A DNA stretch of 38,127 nt from JBATTK01 sp049670505 (GCA_049670505.1 JBATTK010000026.1:1-38127); one strand, 5' to 3'; shown: positions 7,890-16,539, numbered from the stretch's first letter. Notes: generated by a model not told the origin, from the letters alone. Numbers and translations are program-made.

Positions 7890-9677
7890 TTAATGAAAGG
7901 TCTCATATACTTTCTTTGCCTTTACCATACCGATGGATTTGGCCAAATTTTCTATGGAAGCCTCCTTGATACGTTTTACCGATTTAAATTCCTGCAATAG
8001 TTCCAATGCGGTTTTTTCCCCGATTCCATCAATACTTTCCAATTCGGAATTTATGGCCGCCTTGCTTCTTTTATTCCTATGAAACGTTATTCCAAAACGA
8101 TGGGCCTCATTTCGTAATTGCTGGATTATTTTTAGGCTTTCGGATTTTTTATCCAGATAAAGCGGAATAGGATCTTCGGGGAAGTAAATCTCCTCTAACC
8201 TTTTCGCAATACCTATGATTGCAATTTTACCCCGTAAACCCAAAATTTCAAGACTTTTTAAAGCCGAGGACAACTGTCCCTTTCCTCCATCTATAACTAT
8301 GAGTTGGGGTAAAGACGTATTCTCGTCCAACAATCGCTTATATCTTCTAAACACTACTTCTTCCATGGAAGCAAAATCATCGGGACCATCTACAGTTTTA
8401 ATATTATAGTGTCTATAGTCTTTTTTAAAAGGTTTCCCATTCCTAAAGACCACACAGGCGGCTACCGGATTGCTTCCTTGAATATTGGAATTGTCAAAGC
8501 ACTCAATATGCCTTGGTTCTTCGGAAAGCCGAAGGTCTTTCTTCATTTGGGCCATAATCCTATTCGTATGCCGGTCCGGATCCGTAATCTTGATCTGTTT
8601 AAAACGCTCTTGCCTAAAAAATTTGGCATTCCTTTCGGAGAGGTCCAGAATCTTTTTTTTATCCCCTAACTTTGGAACGGTAATCTTTAGGTGGGGTTCT
8701 GCCGCTATTTTAAAGGGAACATACAATTCTTTGGAATTTGAATCAAAACGTTGTCGTATTTCTATAATGGCCAATGGCAAAAGGTCCTGGTCGGACTCGT
8801 CCAATTTTTTTTTAATCTCCAAGGTATGAGATCTAATTATGGAACCATAGGAAAGCTGTAGGAAATTCACATAGGCAAAGGAATCATCGGAAATAATGGA
8901 AAAAACATCAACATTATTTATTTTTGGGTTTACAACAGTGGATTTTACCTGATAGTTTTCCAATATTTCTATCTTATCCTTTATCCGCTGGGCTTCCTCA
9001 AAATTCATCTCCGAGGCCAAGGCCTTCATCCGCTTTTTGAAATAAAGTAATGACGACTTAAAATTTCCTTTTATAATTTCCCGGATATCCTCTATTTGCC
9101 TATCGTATTCTTCTATATCCTGGAATCCTTCACAGGGACCTTTGCAATTTCCTAAATGATATTCCAGGCACACTTTATATCTGCCTCCATCTATCTTTTC
9201 TTTGGACAGGTCATAATTACAGGTCCGTAATGGATATACGCCCCTAATAAGATCCAACAAAGTTTTCACCGTCTTCATACTGGTATAGGGGCCATAATAT
9301 TCCGAGCCGTCCTTAATCAATTTTCTAGTAGGGAATATTCTAGGGAAGCGTTCATTCTTAATGCATATCCAAGGATAGGTTTTATCATCCTTAAGCATCA
9401 CGTTATATCTGGGCTGATACTTTTTTATAAGATTGTTCTCCAGCAATAAAGCGTCCGATTCCGTTGGGACAACTATATGTTTAATGGATCTGATCTTCTT
9501 TACCAACACCCGGGTCTTGCCATACTCATGCTTTTTGGTAAAATAGGAGGAAACCCTTTTTTTTAAGTTTTTTGCCTTGCCCACATAGAGTATGACTTCG
9601 TCCGAATCATAAAACTGGTATACCCCCGGGCTATTTGGCAAGGCACTCAACTGTACTTCAATAGAAATATCGGACAT
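7890..9677 (-). CDS. uvrC: excinuclease ABC subunit C
   Basis: Makes the two DNA incisions of nucleotide excision repair after UvrA/UvrB find damage. Length 595 residues, normal for the family. The N-terminal GIY-YIG nuclease (about 13-90) has SPGVYQFYD and ILYVGKAKNLKKR. The Cys-rich patch VCLEYHLGNCKGPCEG follows. The UVR motif that binds UvrB is near 210-240 (MNFEEAQRIKDKIE). The RNase H-like nuclease has ECFDNSNIQG (about 395) and LIVIDGGKGQL (about 460). A C-terminal helix-hairpin-helix pair is at about 545-590 (IDGIGEKTALELL, SIGMVKAKKVYE). A TAACTTTG promoter box lies 24-31 bp upstream of the start. It leads a two-gene operon with the patatin gene. Confidence 0.97.
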   Translation of the reverse strand: MSDISIEVQLSALPNSPGVYQFYDSDEVILYVGKAKNLKKRVSSYFTKKHEYGKTRVLVKKIRSIKHIVVPTESDALLLENNLIKKYQPRYNVMLKDDKTYPWICIKNERFPRIFPTRKLIKDGSEYYGPYTSMKTVKTLLDLIRGVYPLRTCNYDLSKEKIDGGRYKVCLEYHLGNCKGPCEGFQDIEEYDRQIEDIREIIKGNFKSSLLYFKKRMKALASEMNFEEAQRIKDKIEILENYQVKSTVVNPKINNVDVFSIISDDSFAYVNFLQLSYGSIIRSHTLEIKKKLDESDQDLLPLAIIEIRQRFDSNSKELYVPFKIAAEPHLKITVPKLGDKKKILDLSERNAKFFRQERFKQIKITDPDRHTNRIMAQMKKDLRLSEEPRHIECFDNSNIQGSNPVAACVVFRNGKPFKKDYRHYNIKTVDGPDDFASMEEVVFRRYKRLLDENTSLPQLIVIDGGKGQLSSALKSLEILGLRGKIAIIGIAKRLEEIYFPEDPIPLYLDKKSESLKIIQQLRNEAHRFGITFHRNKRSKAAINSELESIDGIGEKTALELLQEFKSVKRIKEASIENLAKSIGMVKAKKVYETFH

Positions 9678-9700
9678 TTAATATAATAGAATTCTGTTTA

Positions 9701-9708
9701 CAAAGTTA
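9701..9708 (-). promoter_or_regulatory. -7 promoter element of uvrC
   Basis: On the minus strand this reads TAACTTTG, an exact match to the Bacteroidota -7 consensus TAnnTTTG. Transcription would start near 9694, about 17 nt before the uvrC ATG. No clear TTG -33 element is seen at the right distance. Confidence 0.6.
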
Positions 9709-10271
9709 AATTACTACGTTTTTATGAAAGCCCCCATAATTATACTTTTTTTAACTTGATCTAGCACCGGCAAAAAAAAGAAAAAGAGGTCTTCCAACTT
9801 AATCTGTCCTTCTATGTATATTCACATTTCAATATTTTGGGGACCACTTAATCTTCTTTTTAATATAAAATGGGGCGGTTTTTTGTTAAAGTTTTAAAAA
9901 AAAACCGTGCCGCTACTTTTTTTTATGAATTCAACGTTAAGAAGAAAAAATATTTTGAAATTAATAAAAATCTGATAATCAATATTTTAAGCAAAATATG
10001 CTTTAATTTTTTATGCCCTTATGTTAAGCTAAATGTTAAATGTTTAATAAAAGGGTGCATTTCATCGATAAAAAAGTGCGTTTACCGAGATTCTAAAAGA
10101 TTTTTTGTTTACATTTAAATCATCAAAATTTATCATTACATGGACAATTACCTCATAACCCTCGGCACCTATTTAATTTTAATGCTCTTTTTTAAGATTT
10201 ATTTTACCCTTGCTACCAAAGAATAGTTTTAGCATAAACCCTTACCCTATCCCCAAGTTTATTCGTACATA
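9709..10271. other. AT-rich gap between uvrC and fau
   Basis: About 560 bp of very AT-rich sequence with many A and T runs. An 82-codon plus-strand reading frame (9870-10118) is rejected as coding because it is made of Lys/Phe/Asn/Ile from A/T runs and has no recognisable domain. A weak hairpin, AAGCA (9989-9993) with TGCTT (9999-10003) followed by a T-rich run, could be a terminator. A possible small membrane peptide is at 10141-10227. No tRNA or known RNA was recognised. An unannotated small RNA remains possible. Confidence 0.5.
10141..10227 (+). CDS. possible 28-residue single-span membrane peptide
   Basis: ATG at 10141 opens MDNYLITLGTYLILMLFF and ends FTLATKE before TAG at 10225-10227. 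Residues about 4-24 form one hydrophobic span flanked by an acidic N-terminus and a Lys-containing C-terminus. The A-rich leader before the ATG is typical of this genome. It lies 44 bp upstream of fau on the same strand and might share its transcript. With so few codons this may be chance; no family was recognised. Confidence 0.3.
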
Positions 10272-10835
10272 ATGTTCAAAGAGGAACTACGTCTAAACTA
10301 CAAAAATCTAAGAAATACTATTTCCTTCCAAGAATTGTCTATTCGTAGCGTGGATATTGCCAATAAACTTCTGGAGCTACCCATTTGGTCCCATGAATAC
10401 TATCATCTTTTTCTAACAATTTCTGAAAAAAAAGAGATTGACACTTCCTTTATTTTATCGATACTACAGGGAAAGGACAAAAATGTGGTCTTACCTAAAA
10501 TGGACAAGGCCGCGTCCCTGACCAATTATCTGCTTACCGATAATACGGTCATCAAAAAAAACAAATGGAATATTCCTGAGCCCGTAGACGGCCTGGAAGT
10601 TCCCACTGATAAAATTGATGTGGTCTTTATGCCCCTTTTAGCTTTTGATCGATTCGGAAATAGAGTAGGCTATGGAAAAGGGTTCTATGACGGTTTTATA
10701 AAAAAATGTAGGCCGGAAGTTTTAAAAATAGGTCTTTCATTCTTTAAGGCCGAAGCAGAAAGAATTACGGATATCCACGAAAGTGATATTCCCATGGACT
10801 ATTGCGTTACTCCGGACAAAATTTACAAATTCTGA
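10272..10835 (+). CDS. fau: 5-formyltetrahydrofolate cyclo-ligase
   Basis: ATP-dependent cytosolic enzyme that converts 5-formyl-THF to 5,10-methenyl-THF, recycling an inhibitory folate. Length 187 residues, normal for the family. The N-terminal basic helix MFKEELRLNYKNLRNTIS and the signature FDRFGNRVGYGKGFYDGF (about 126-143, matching GxGxGYYD-type folate/ATP-binding sequences) support the call. The 3' end overlaps the convergent lspA by 13 bp, so each stop codon lies inside the other gene. No exact TAnnTTTG box was found upstream; TAGTTTTA at about 10225-10232 is one base off. Confidence 0.93.
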   Translation: MFKEELRLNYKNLRNTISFQELSIRSVDIANKLLELPIWSHEYYHLFLTISEKKEIDTSFILSILQGKDKNVVLPKMDKAASLTNYLLTDNTVIKKNKWNIPEPVDGLEVPTDKIDVVFMPLLAFDRFGNRVGYGKGFYDGFIKKCRPEVLKIGLSFFKAEAERITDIHESDIPMDYCVTPDKIYKF

Positions 10836-11476
10836 GGCTGAGGCGCTGTATCTGCCTCCTTCTCTTTTTTTCCAAAAGCTTTCTTATTAAACACCAATAG
10901 GATTCCCACACCGGTGCTAATTGCAGTATCGGCGATATTGAAGACAGGTTCAAAAAACCGGAAATTTTTACCCCCAAGATAAGGCATCCATTCGGGCCAT
11001 GTTGTATCTACAAGCGGAAAATATAGCATATCTACCACTTTACCGTAAAACAGACTGCCATAGGGTTCGGAGGAAAACAGTGTTGCTGTTTGGTTGGTAC
11101 TATCATTGAACAGGGCACCATAAAAAACAGAATCCAAAATATTGCCCAAAGCCCCCGCAAAAATAAAGGAAACCGCTATGATCAATGTATTGGATGCGCG
11201 TTTTTTGATCGTATCGTATAGCCAATACCCAATACCGAAAATGGCGAAAAGCCTAAATATAGTCAAAACCAGTTTGCCCAAAGAATCGGAAATGGGCAGA
11301 ATATCACTGAGTTTGGTCCCCCAGGCGGCTCCTTCATTTTCAATGAAAAGTATTCTAAACCAACTGAAAACGGTCACTGATTCTCCTAAAACAAAATTGG
11401 TTTTTATATAAATCTTACTTAGCTGGTCGATCAGCAAAATTACCGCGATGAGCAGTAGGGACTTTTTTAAACTCAT
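10823..11476 (-). CDS. lspA: lipoprotein signal peptidase (signal peptidase II)
   Basis: Inner-membrane aspartyl protease that removes signal peptides from lipoproteins after diacylglyceryl transfer. Length 217 residues, against about 165 in Escherichia coli. The active-site motifs are AGALGNILDSVFYG (first Asp; Bacteroidota members often have Ser where others have GNxxDR) and FNIADTAIS (second Asp). Four membrane spans are visible. The extra length is mainly an extracytoplasmic segment between the motifs (FNDSTNQTATLFSSEPYGSL and onward) plus a basic C-terminal tail. It is the last gene after ileS, the TraR/DksA-like gene and the DUF4097-like gene, and several substrates with lipoboxes are encoded in this window. 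Convergent overlap with fau is 13 bp. Confidence 0.94.
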   Translation of the reverse strand: MSLKKSLLLIAVILLIDQLSKIYIKTNFVLGESVTVFSWFRILFIENEGAAWGTKLSDILPISDSLGKLVLTIFRLFAIFGIGYWLYDTIKKRASNTLIIAVSFIFAGALGNILDSVFYGALFNDSTNQTATLFSSEPYGSLFYGKVVDMLYFPLVDTTWPEWMPYLGGKNFRFFEPVFNIADTAISTGVGILLVFNKKAFGKKEKEADTAPQPQNL

Positions 11477-11510
11477 TCCTTAAATTCTAGATGGGGTAAA
11501 AATAGACATA

Positions 11511-12140
11511 TTATTCGGTTTTCTTCAAGTGTATGTTCCCAGTAGTAGTATTCAACGTAAAGAGATTATTGCCCCCGGGAATGGTTTCTCTGTAAATTTT
11601 TCCGTATTTGGTCCATGCCTTTATTTCTGCAAAAGGGCTACTTACATAGATATCCCCACTTTGTGTAATTATATCTACCGTTTCACCTACATTGTTCAAC
11701 ACACAACTACCATCAGCTAACGTAACTTTCAAGGTTTCATACCTTCCGCTAGCAGTAACATTACAACTAACACCATATATTTGTAAGTTCAAATACTGTG
11801 GAACTTTAATGGTCAAAGCTATGGACACTATCTTGTGCGCACTTAACTTGTCATTAGGTTTTATAAAGTTGGGCTGAAAACCGGGACGCACCAATACTGT
11901 AGTGCCTTCTTCCTTTACGTTCACTAGTAGATTTTTTTTATATTCTCCGTCCATAACGGCTTCCACTACCATTTCATTAGTGTTGGAAGTCGCTACGTCT
12001 ACTTCAAAACAATTGTCGGCTTCTATTTGGATCAAAGAAACCCCGGGATTTATAATAGATTTTTTGATAATTTTCTGAGCACATAGAAAATTGGCACATA
12101 GGAGTATCAGCGTAAACAATCCTTTCTTCATCTTCTTCAT
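11511..12140 (-). CDS. DUF4097-like exported beta-repeat protein
   Basis: A 209-residue protein with signal peptide MKKMKKGLFTLILLCANFLCAQ. The mature part is short beta strands with the pattern of DUF4097/adhesin-type beta-helix proteins: VTLADGSCVLNNVGETVDII, then TQSGDIYVSSP, then TTTGNIHLKKTE at the end. No catalytic motif was seen; function unknown. The ATG at 12140 directly abuts the T-run of the terminator after the TraR/DksA-like gene, leaving no ribosome-binding space. Translation may therefore start at the second ATG (12131, MKKGLF), or depend on read-through or a leaderless transcript. It interrupts the ileS, TraR/DksA, lspA order that I recall, without checking, from related genomes. 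Confidence 0.75.
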   Translation of the reverse strand: MKKMKKGLFTLILLCANFLCAQKIIKKSIINPGVSLIQIEADNCFEVDVATSNTNEMVVEAVMDGEYKKNLLVNVKEEGTTVLVRPGFQPNFIKPNDKLSAHKIVSIALTIKVPQYLNLQIYGVSCNVTASGRYETLKVTLADGSCVLNNVGETVDIITQSGDIYVSSPFAEIKAWTKYGKIYRETIPGGNNLFTLNTTTGNIHLKKTE

Positions 12141-12165
12141 AAAAAAACGCCCTTTCGAGCGTTTT
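12141..12165 (-). terminator. terminator after the TraR/DksA-like gene, abutting the next start codon
   Basis: On the minus strand a 9-bp stem closed by a 4-nt GAAA loop (12153-12156) is formed by AAAACGCTC and GGGCGTTTT (arms 12157-12165 and 12144-12152, one G-U pair), with seven T in a row (12141-12147). It begins 4 bases after the TraR/DksA-like stop codon and ends exactly at the ATG of the DUF4097-like gene. Confidence 0.85.
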
Positions 12166-12169
12166 AGTT

Positions 12170-12553
12170 TTATTTCTGCATGTTCTTGGCTTCAATGCTA
12201 AGTGTGGCATGCGGCACTAGTTTTAAGCGCTCTTTGTTAATGAGTTTGCCGGTAACCCTGCAAATACCATAGGTCTTGTTCTCTATGCGAAGTAGCGCAT
12301 TTTTTAGGTCCCTGATAAACTTTTCCTGTCTTATGGCCAATTGTGTGTTGGCTTCCTTACTCATGGTCTCGGAACCCTCTTCAAAAGCCTTAAATGTTGG
12401 TGAAGTATCATCGGTTCCGTTATTACCGTCGTTCATGTAAGAACTTTTAAGGAGATCCAAATGACTCTTTGCTTTCTCTATTTTCTCTTCTATTAGAACT
12501 TTGAATTCCTCAAGGTCTTTATCCGAATATCTTATTTTTAAATCCTGTGCCAT
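12170..12553 (-). CDS. TraR/DksA family transcription factor, zinc-finger cysteines mostly lost
   Basis: A 127-residue protein of the DksA fold, whose members bind RNA polymerase through the secondary channel and tune promoters, often with ppGpp. A long coiled coil (about 10-90) has an acidic turn (NDGNNGTDDTSP, 41-52) at its tip. The C-terminal globular part reads ICRVTGKLINKERLKLVPHA. Classical members have four zinc-binding Cys; only C98 is left, so the fold must be stable without the normal zinc site. The family signature (TGKxI, RLxxxPxAT) is intact. It lies 4 bp after ileS, is translated in its operon, and is followed at once by a strong terminator. Confidence 0.9.
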   Translation of the reverse strand: MAQDLKIRYSDKDLEEFKVLIEEKIEKAKSHLDLLKSSYMNDGNNGTDDTSPTFKAFEEGSETMSKEANTQLAIRQEKFIRDLKNALLRIENKTYGICRVTGKLINKERLKLVPHATLSIEAKNMQK

Positions 12554-12557
12554 ATCT

Positions 12558-15500
12558 TTAATGTTTTTGGATAAACAATTTTGTATTTACTTCATCGAAG
12601 GTAATCGCCGTACCTTGTTCTAGTTGTTCCTCAAAATCCAGTTCTGCCGTTAAGGTCTCCGTTTTTATGTAATTAATATTGCTCTCGACTGCTTTTTCGA
12701 CAAAACCGTCCTTTAAAATCTTTATATCTATTCTATCCGTCACCTCAAAACCGGATTCTTTTCGTATGTTTTGAATCCTGTTTATTAGCTCCCGTGCTAT
12801 TCCTTCCTTTCTTAGGTTTTCGTTAATTGTAATATCGAGTGCCACTGTCAACGGTCCCGAGTTAGCCACTAACCAACCTTCTATATCCTGTGAGGAAATC
12901 TCTACATCTTCTAACCGTAATTTAATAATTTTATTTTCTAAATCAATGGTTATTTCTCCCTCTTCCTCAAATTTTTTAATATCTTCTTGATTTAGAGCGT
13001 TTATCGCATTGGCTACTTGCTTCATATCTTTTCCAAAACGAGGACCTAAAACCTTAAAATTGGGCTTTATCTGTTTTACCAGGATATCCGAAGCATCATC
13101 CAGTAATTCAAGTTCCTTGACGTTCACTTCCGATTTGATCAAATCGGCCACTGCCTCTATCTCTTCTCGCTGCTTTTCATCCAAGATAGGAATCATTATT
13201 TTTTGTAAAGGCTGGCGTACTTTTATCTTTTCTTTTTGGCGAATGGACAATACCAAAGAGGATATGATCTGCGCTTTTTGCATTTTGCTTTCCAGTTTTT
13301 TGTTTACCATAGACGCACCAAACTTTGGAAAATCCGATAAATGTACGCTTTCATAGGTTTCCCTATGGGTAGTTTGCGTTAAATCCTTATAAAGCCTATC
13401 CATAAAGAAAGGTGCTATAGGAGCCGAAAGTTTCGCTACCGTTTCCAAACAGGTATATAAAGTTTGATAGGCCGATATTTTATCTTGCTGATAATCTCCC
13501 TTCCAAAAACGTCTTCGGCATAGACGCACATACCAGTTGCTTAGATTTTCCTGTACATAATCGGATATGGCCCTTGCAGCTTTCGTAGGTTCATAATCTG
13601 CATAGGCCTCGTCCACTCTTTTGATCAATGTATGCAACTCCGATAAAATCCATTGGTCGATCTCAGGACGTTCGTTCAAAGGAATATCTTCCTCGGCATA
13701 CTTAAATTCATCAATATTGGTATAAAGCGCAAAGAAAGAATAGGTATTGTACAAGGTTCCGAAAAACTTCCGCTTCACTTCAACGATGCCTTCCATGTCA
13801 AATTTTAGATTGTCCCATGGATTTGCATTCGATATCATATACCACCGCGTGGCATCCGGACCGTGTTCGTCCATAGTCTCAAAAGGATCCGCGGCATTCC
13901 CCAAACGCTTCGACATTTTTTTACCTTCCTTGTCCAAAACAAGACCATTGGATACCACATTCTTATAGGCCACCGTATCAAAAACCATGGTTGCTATGGC
14001 ATGAAGGGTATAGAACCACCCGCGGGTCTGATCTACTCCTTCCGCAATAAAATCTGCAGGAAAAGCTATTCCTTTGTCTATTAAATCCTCATTTTCAAAA
14101 GGATAGTGCCATTGGGCATAGGGCATGGAGCCGCTATCGAACCAAACATCTATAAGATCACTCTCCCGTCTCATAGGTTTGCCCAATGGAGAAACCAAAG
14201 TGATCTGATCTACTATGTTCTTGTGTAAATCTACCTGATCGTAATTAGCCTCGCTCATATCGCCCACTACAAAGTCGGGGAAGATATCTTTCTTTAGGAT
14301 TCCGGCCGCCAACGCTTTGTTCATTTCCTCCTTTAATTCCGAAAGTGACCCAATAATAAGTTCCTCTTTGCCGTCTTCGGTACGCCAAATAGGTAAAGGA
14401 ACGCCCCAATACCTAGATCGCGAAAGGTTCCAATCATTGGCATTGGCCAACCAATTACCGAACCGACCTTCGCCTGTGGACTTTGGTTTCCAATTAATGG
14501 TTTCATTTAAGCTGAACATCCTGTCTTTGACATCGGTTATTTTTATGAACCAAGAATCCAAGGGATAATACAAAATAGGCTTGTCCGTACGCCAACAGTT
14601 GGGATAGCTATGCACATACTTTTCTACCTTAAAGGCCTTGTTCTCTTCTTTTAGTTTGATGGCTATCTCAACATCAACGGATTTTTCAGGGGCCTTCCCC
14701 TCATCATAATACTCGTTCTTTACATATTTGCCCCCCAACTCCCTTAATTCGGGACGAAATTTCCCTTGTAGGTCTACTAGCGGAACTGGATTATTGTTTT
14801 CATCCAATACCAATAAAGGCGGGACCTCCGGAACCGCTTGCTTGGCCACAAAAGCATCATCCGCTCCAAAAGTGGGCGCTGTATGTACAATACCCGTACC
14901 GTCTTCCGTAGTTACAAAATCACCTGCAATGACCCGAAAGGCATTCTCCGCATTTTGGTAGGGTTGCACATAGTCCAAGAGCTGTTCGTATTGAATATCG
15001 ACCAAATCCTTTCCTAAAAATCCATTTGAGATCCAATAAGGGATTTTCTTGTCCTCTTTCTTATAATCCAATAGGGATTCCTCATTCCCGACTTCAATAA
15101 ATTTTCCGGAAAACTGTTTTTGAACCAACGCTTTTGCCAGTATAACATTTATGGGTTCATAGGTATACTGGTTGTATGTCTTTACAAGTACATACTCGAT
15201 TTTTTGTCCTACCGTTAGGGCGGTATTCGATGGAAGGGTCCAAGGTGTGGTGGTCCATGCCAAGAAATAGATAGTCCCCGAGACTTCATCAAAAAGACTA
15301 GGGAGGGTTTCTTTTTTTGCCCTAAACTGTGCGGTAACCGTGGTATCCGTTATATCTTGATAGGTCCCCGGTTGGTTCAGTTCGTGTGAACTAAGACCCG
15401 TACCAGCTTTAGGGGAATATGGTTGTATGGTATACCCCTTATAAATAAGTCCCTTATCGTAAATCTGCTTTAACAACCACCAAACGGATTCCATATATTT

Positions 15501-15959
15501 AGACTTATAGGTAATATAAGGGTCGTCCATATCTACCCAATAGCCTACTTTTTCCGTCATCTCGTTCCAGACATCGGTATACCGCATTACCGCTTTTTTA
15601 CAAGCCGCATTATATGCTTCTACGGATATTTTTTTTCCAATATCTTCTTTAGTGATCCCAAGTTCTTTCTCCACACCAAGTTCAATGGGCAACCCATGGG
15701 TGTCCCACCCGGCCTTACGTTTCACCTGAAAGCCCATCATGGTTTTATAGCGTGGAAAAATATCTTTAATGGTGCGGGCCATAACATGGTGGATCCCCGG
15801 CATACCGTTGGCGGAAGGAGGTCCTTCATAGAACACGAAACTATCCTTGCCATCCCTACCCGTAACACTTTTTTCAAAAATGTCCTGTGCTTTCCAAAAG
15901 TGCCTTATTTCTTCCGCAACTTTGGGCAAATCCAATCCTTTATACTCCGCAAACTTCAT
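12558..15959 (-). CDS. ileS: isoleucyl-tRNA synthetase
   Basis: Charges tRNA-Ile in the cytosol. Length 1133 residues, normal for the longer bacterial/eukaryote-like IleRS type. The class I signature appears as PPSANGMPGIHHVMARTIKD (47-66), where GIHH occupies the HIGH position, and as KKMSKRLGN (about 680). The editing domain (about 200-400) contains LAWTTTPWTLPSN and GTGIVHTAPTFGADD. The WCRRRFW-like anticodon-binding segment (NWYVRLCRRRFWKGD) follows. The start at 15959 fits the promoter box 15991-15998, which leaves a 5' UTR of about 25 nt. It leads the operon with the TraR/DksA-like gene. Confidence 0.97.
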   Translation of the reverse strand: MKFAEYKGLDLPKVAEEIRHFWKAQDIFEKSVTGRDGKDSFVFYEGPPSANGMPGIHHVMARTIKDIFPRYKTMMGFQVKRKAGWDTHGLPIELGVEKELGITKEDIGKKISVEAYNAACKKAVMRYTDVWNEMTEKVGYWVDMDDPYITYKSKYMESVWWLLKQIYDKGLIYKGYTIQPYSPKAGTGLSSHELNQPGTYQDITDTTVTAQFRAKKETLPSLFDEVSGTIYFLAWTTTPWTLPSNTALTVGQKIEYVLVKTYNQYTYEPINVILAKALVQKQFSGKFIEVGNEESLLDYKKEDKKIPYWISNGFLGKDLVDIQYEQLLDYVQPYQNAENAFRVIAGDFVTTEDGTGIVHTAPTFGADDAFVAKQAVPEVPPLLVLDENNNPVPLVDLQGKFRPELRELGGKYVKNEYYDEGKAPEKSVDVEIAIKLKEENKAFKVEKYVHSYPNCWRTDKPILYYPLDSWFIKITDVKDRMFSLNETINWKPKSTGEGRFGNWLANANDWNLSRSRYWGVPLPIWRTEDGKEELIIGSLSELKEEMNKALAAGILKKDIFPDFVVGDMSEANYDQVDLHKNIVDQITLVSPLGKPMRRESDLIDVWFDSGSMPYAQWHYPFENEDLIDKGIAFPADFIAEGVDQTRGWFYTLHAIATMVFDTVAYKNVVSNGLVLDKEGKKMSKRLGNAADPFETMDEHGPDATRWYMISNANPWDNLKFDMEGIVEVKRKFFGTLYNTYSFFALYTNIDEFKYAEEDIPLNERPEIDQWILSELHTLIKRVDEAYADYEPTKAARAISDYVQENLSNWYVRLCRRRFWKGDYQQDKISAYQTLYTCLETVAKLSAPIAPFFMDRLYKDLTQTTHRETYESVHLSDFPKFGASMVNKKLESKMQKAQIISSLVLSIRQKEKIKVRQPLQKIMIPILDEKQREEIEAVADLIKSEVNVKELELLDDASDILVKQIKPNFKVLGPRFGKDMKQVANAINALNQEDIKKFEEEGEITIDLENKIIKLRLEDVEISSQDIEGWLVANSGPLTVALDITINENLRKEGIARELINRIQNIRKESGFEVTDRIDIKILKDGFVEKAVESNINYIKTETLTAELDFEEQLEQGTAITFDEVNTKLFIQKH

Positions 15960-15990
15960 AGTACCTGTTTCGGTTACGCTATTGAGCTTG

Positions 15991-15998
15991 CAAAATTA
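15991..15998 (-). promoter_or_regulatory. -7 promoter element of ileS
   Basis: Minus strand TAATTTTG, an exact match to TAnnTTTG. The predicted transcription start near 15984 is about 25 nt upstream of the ileS ATG. No clear -33 TTG was found. Confidence 0.6.
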
Positions 15999-16149
15999 TA
16001 AATTTAGTTTGAATTTAAGGGTTTTCCGGCCAAATGAAATCGCCGATAAATAACAATACCATCGAAGAGTTACCCTATAATAGCATCCAAATGGTGAGTT
16101 GATGCGTAAATAGTATGGTTATAAACTAATAACACTAAACCATAAAAAG

Positions 16150-16470
16150 ATGAAAAAAGTATTTTTAAGTTCAATTTTGATGCTTGTGCTATCTATGTCA
16201 TTTGTTTCCTGCAGAGAGGCAGCGGACAAGGCAAAGGAAACTACAGATCAGGCCGTGGAGGCTGCCGAAGAAGTGGGAGAAGACCTAAAAGAAGTTGGTG
16301 AGGATGCCATGAATACGGCAAAAGAGGTAGGAGACGATATGAAGGCGTTAGGTGAAGATGCCATGGAGAAGGCCAAAGAGACGGGAGATGATATGAAAGC
16401 GGTCGGCGAGGATGCCATGAACAAGGCCAAAGAAGTAGCCAAGGACACTAAAGAGGCCGTAAAGGACTAA
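16150..16470 (+). CDS. small lipoprotein with three 18-residue amphipathic repeats
   Basis: A 106-residue protein. MKKVFLSSILMLVLSMSFVSC is a lipoprotein signal with the lipid Cys at 21. The mature part is almost entirely charged and Ala-rich. Residues 50-103 are three tandem units of 18: GEDAMNTAKEVGDDMKAL, GEDAMEKAKETGDDMKAV and GEDAMNKAKEVAKDTKEA. At DNA level this is a 54-bp repeat. The pattern resembles LEA/apolipoprotein-like helices found in YtxH- or CsbD-type stress proteins, but no family can be named. A surface or periplasmic helix that binds membrane or acts in desiccation or salt stress is an inference. No exact TAnnTTTG box was found upstream. A strong terminator follows at 16503-16535. 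Confidence 0.8.
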   Translation: MKKVFLSSILMLVLSMSFVSCREAADKAKETTDQAVEAAEEVGEDLKEVGEDAMNTAKEVGDDMKALGEDAMEKAKETGDDMKAVGEDAMNKAKEVAKDTKEAVKD

Positions 16471-16502
16471 GGAGGATCAAGAAAATTCACCTAATAATCA
16501 TT

Positions 16503-16535
16503 AAAAGGCCCTTGCTATAATGTTAGGGCCTTTTT
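16503..16535. terminator. bidirectional terminator between the small lipoprotein and the TonB receptor
   Basis: Perfect 10-bp stem: AAAAGGCCCT (16503-16512) with AGGGCCTTTT (16525-16534), 12-nt loop, then further T on the plus strand. It lies between convergent genes and can serve both directions, better on the plus strand. Confidence 0.85.
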
Positions 16536-16539
16536 ATTT

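Noticed and set aside
9870..10118. 82-codon plus-strand reading frame in the uvrC-fau gap
   Set aside because: Composition is driven by A/T runs (Lys, Phe, Asn, Ile), with no domain or signal peptide; probably not coding.
15784..15822. Altered HIGH motif (GIHH) in ileS as evidence of a broken gene
   Set aside because: All other IleRS motifs and full length are intact, and as I recall this form is usual in Bacteroidota IleRS.
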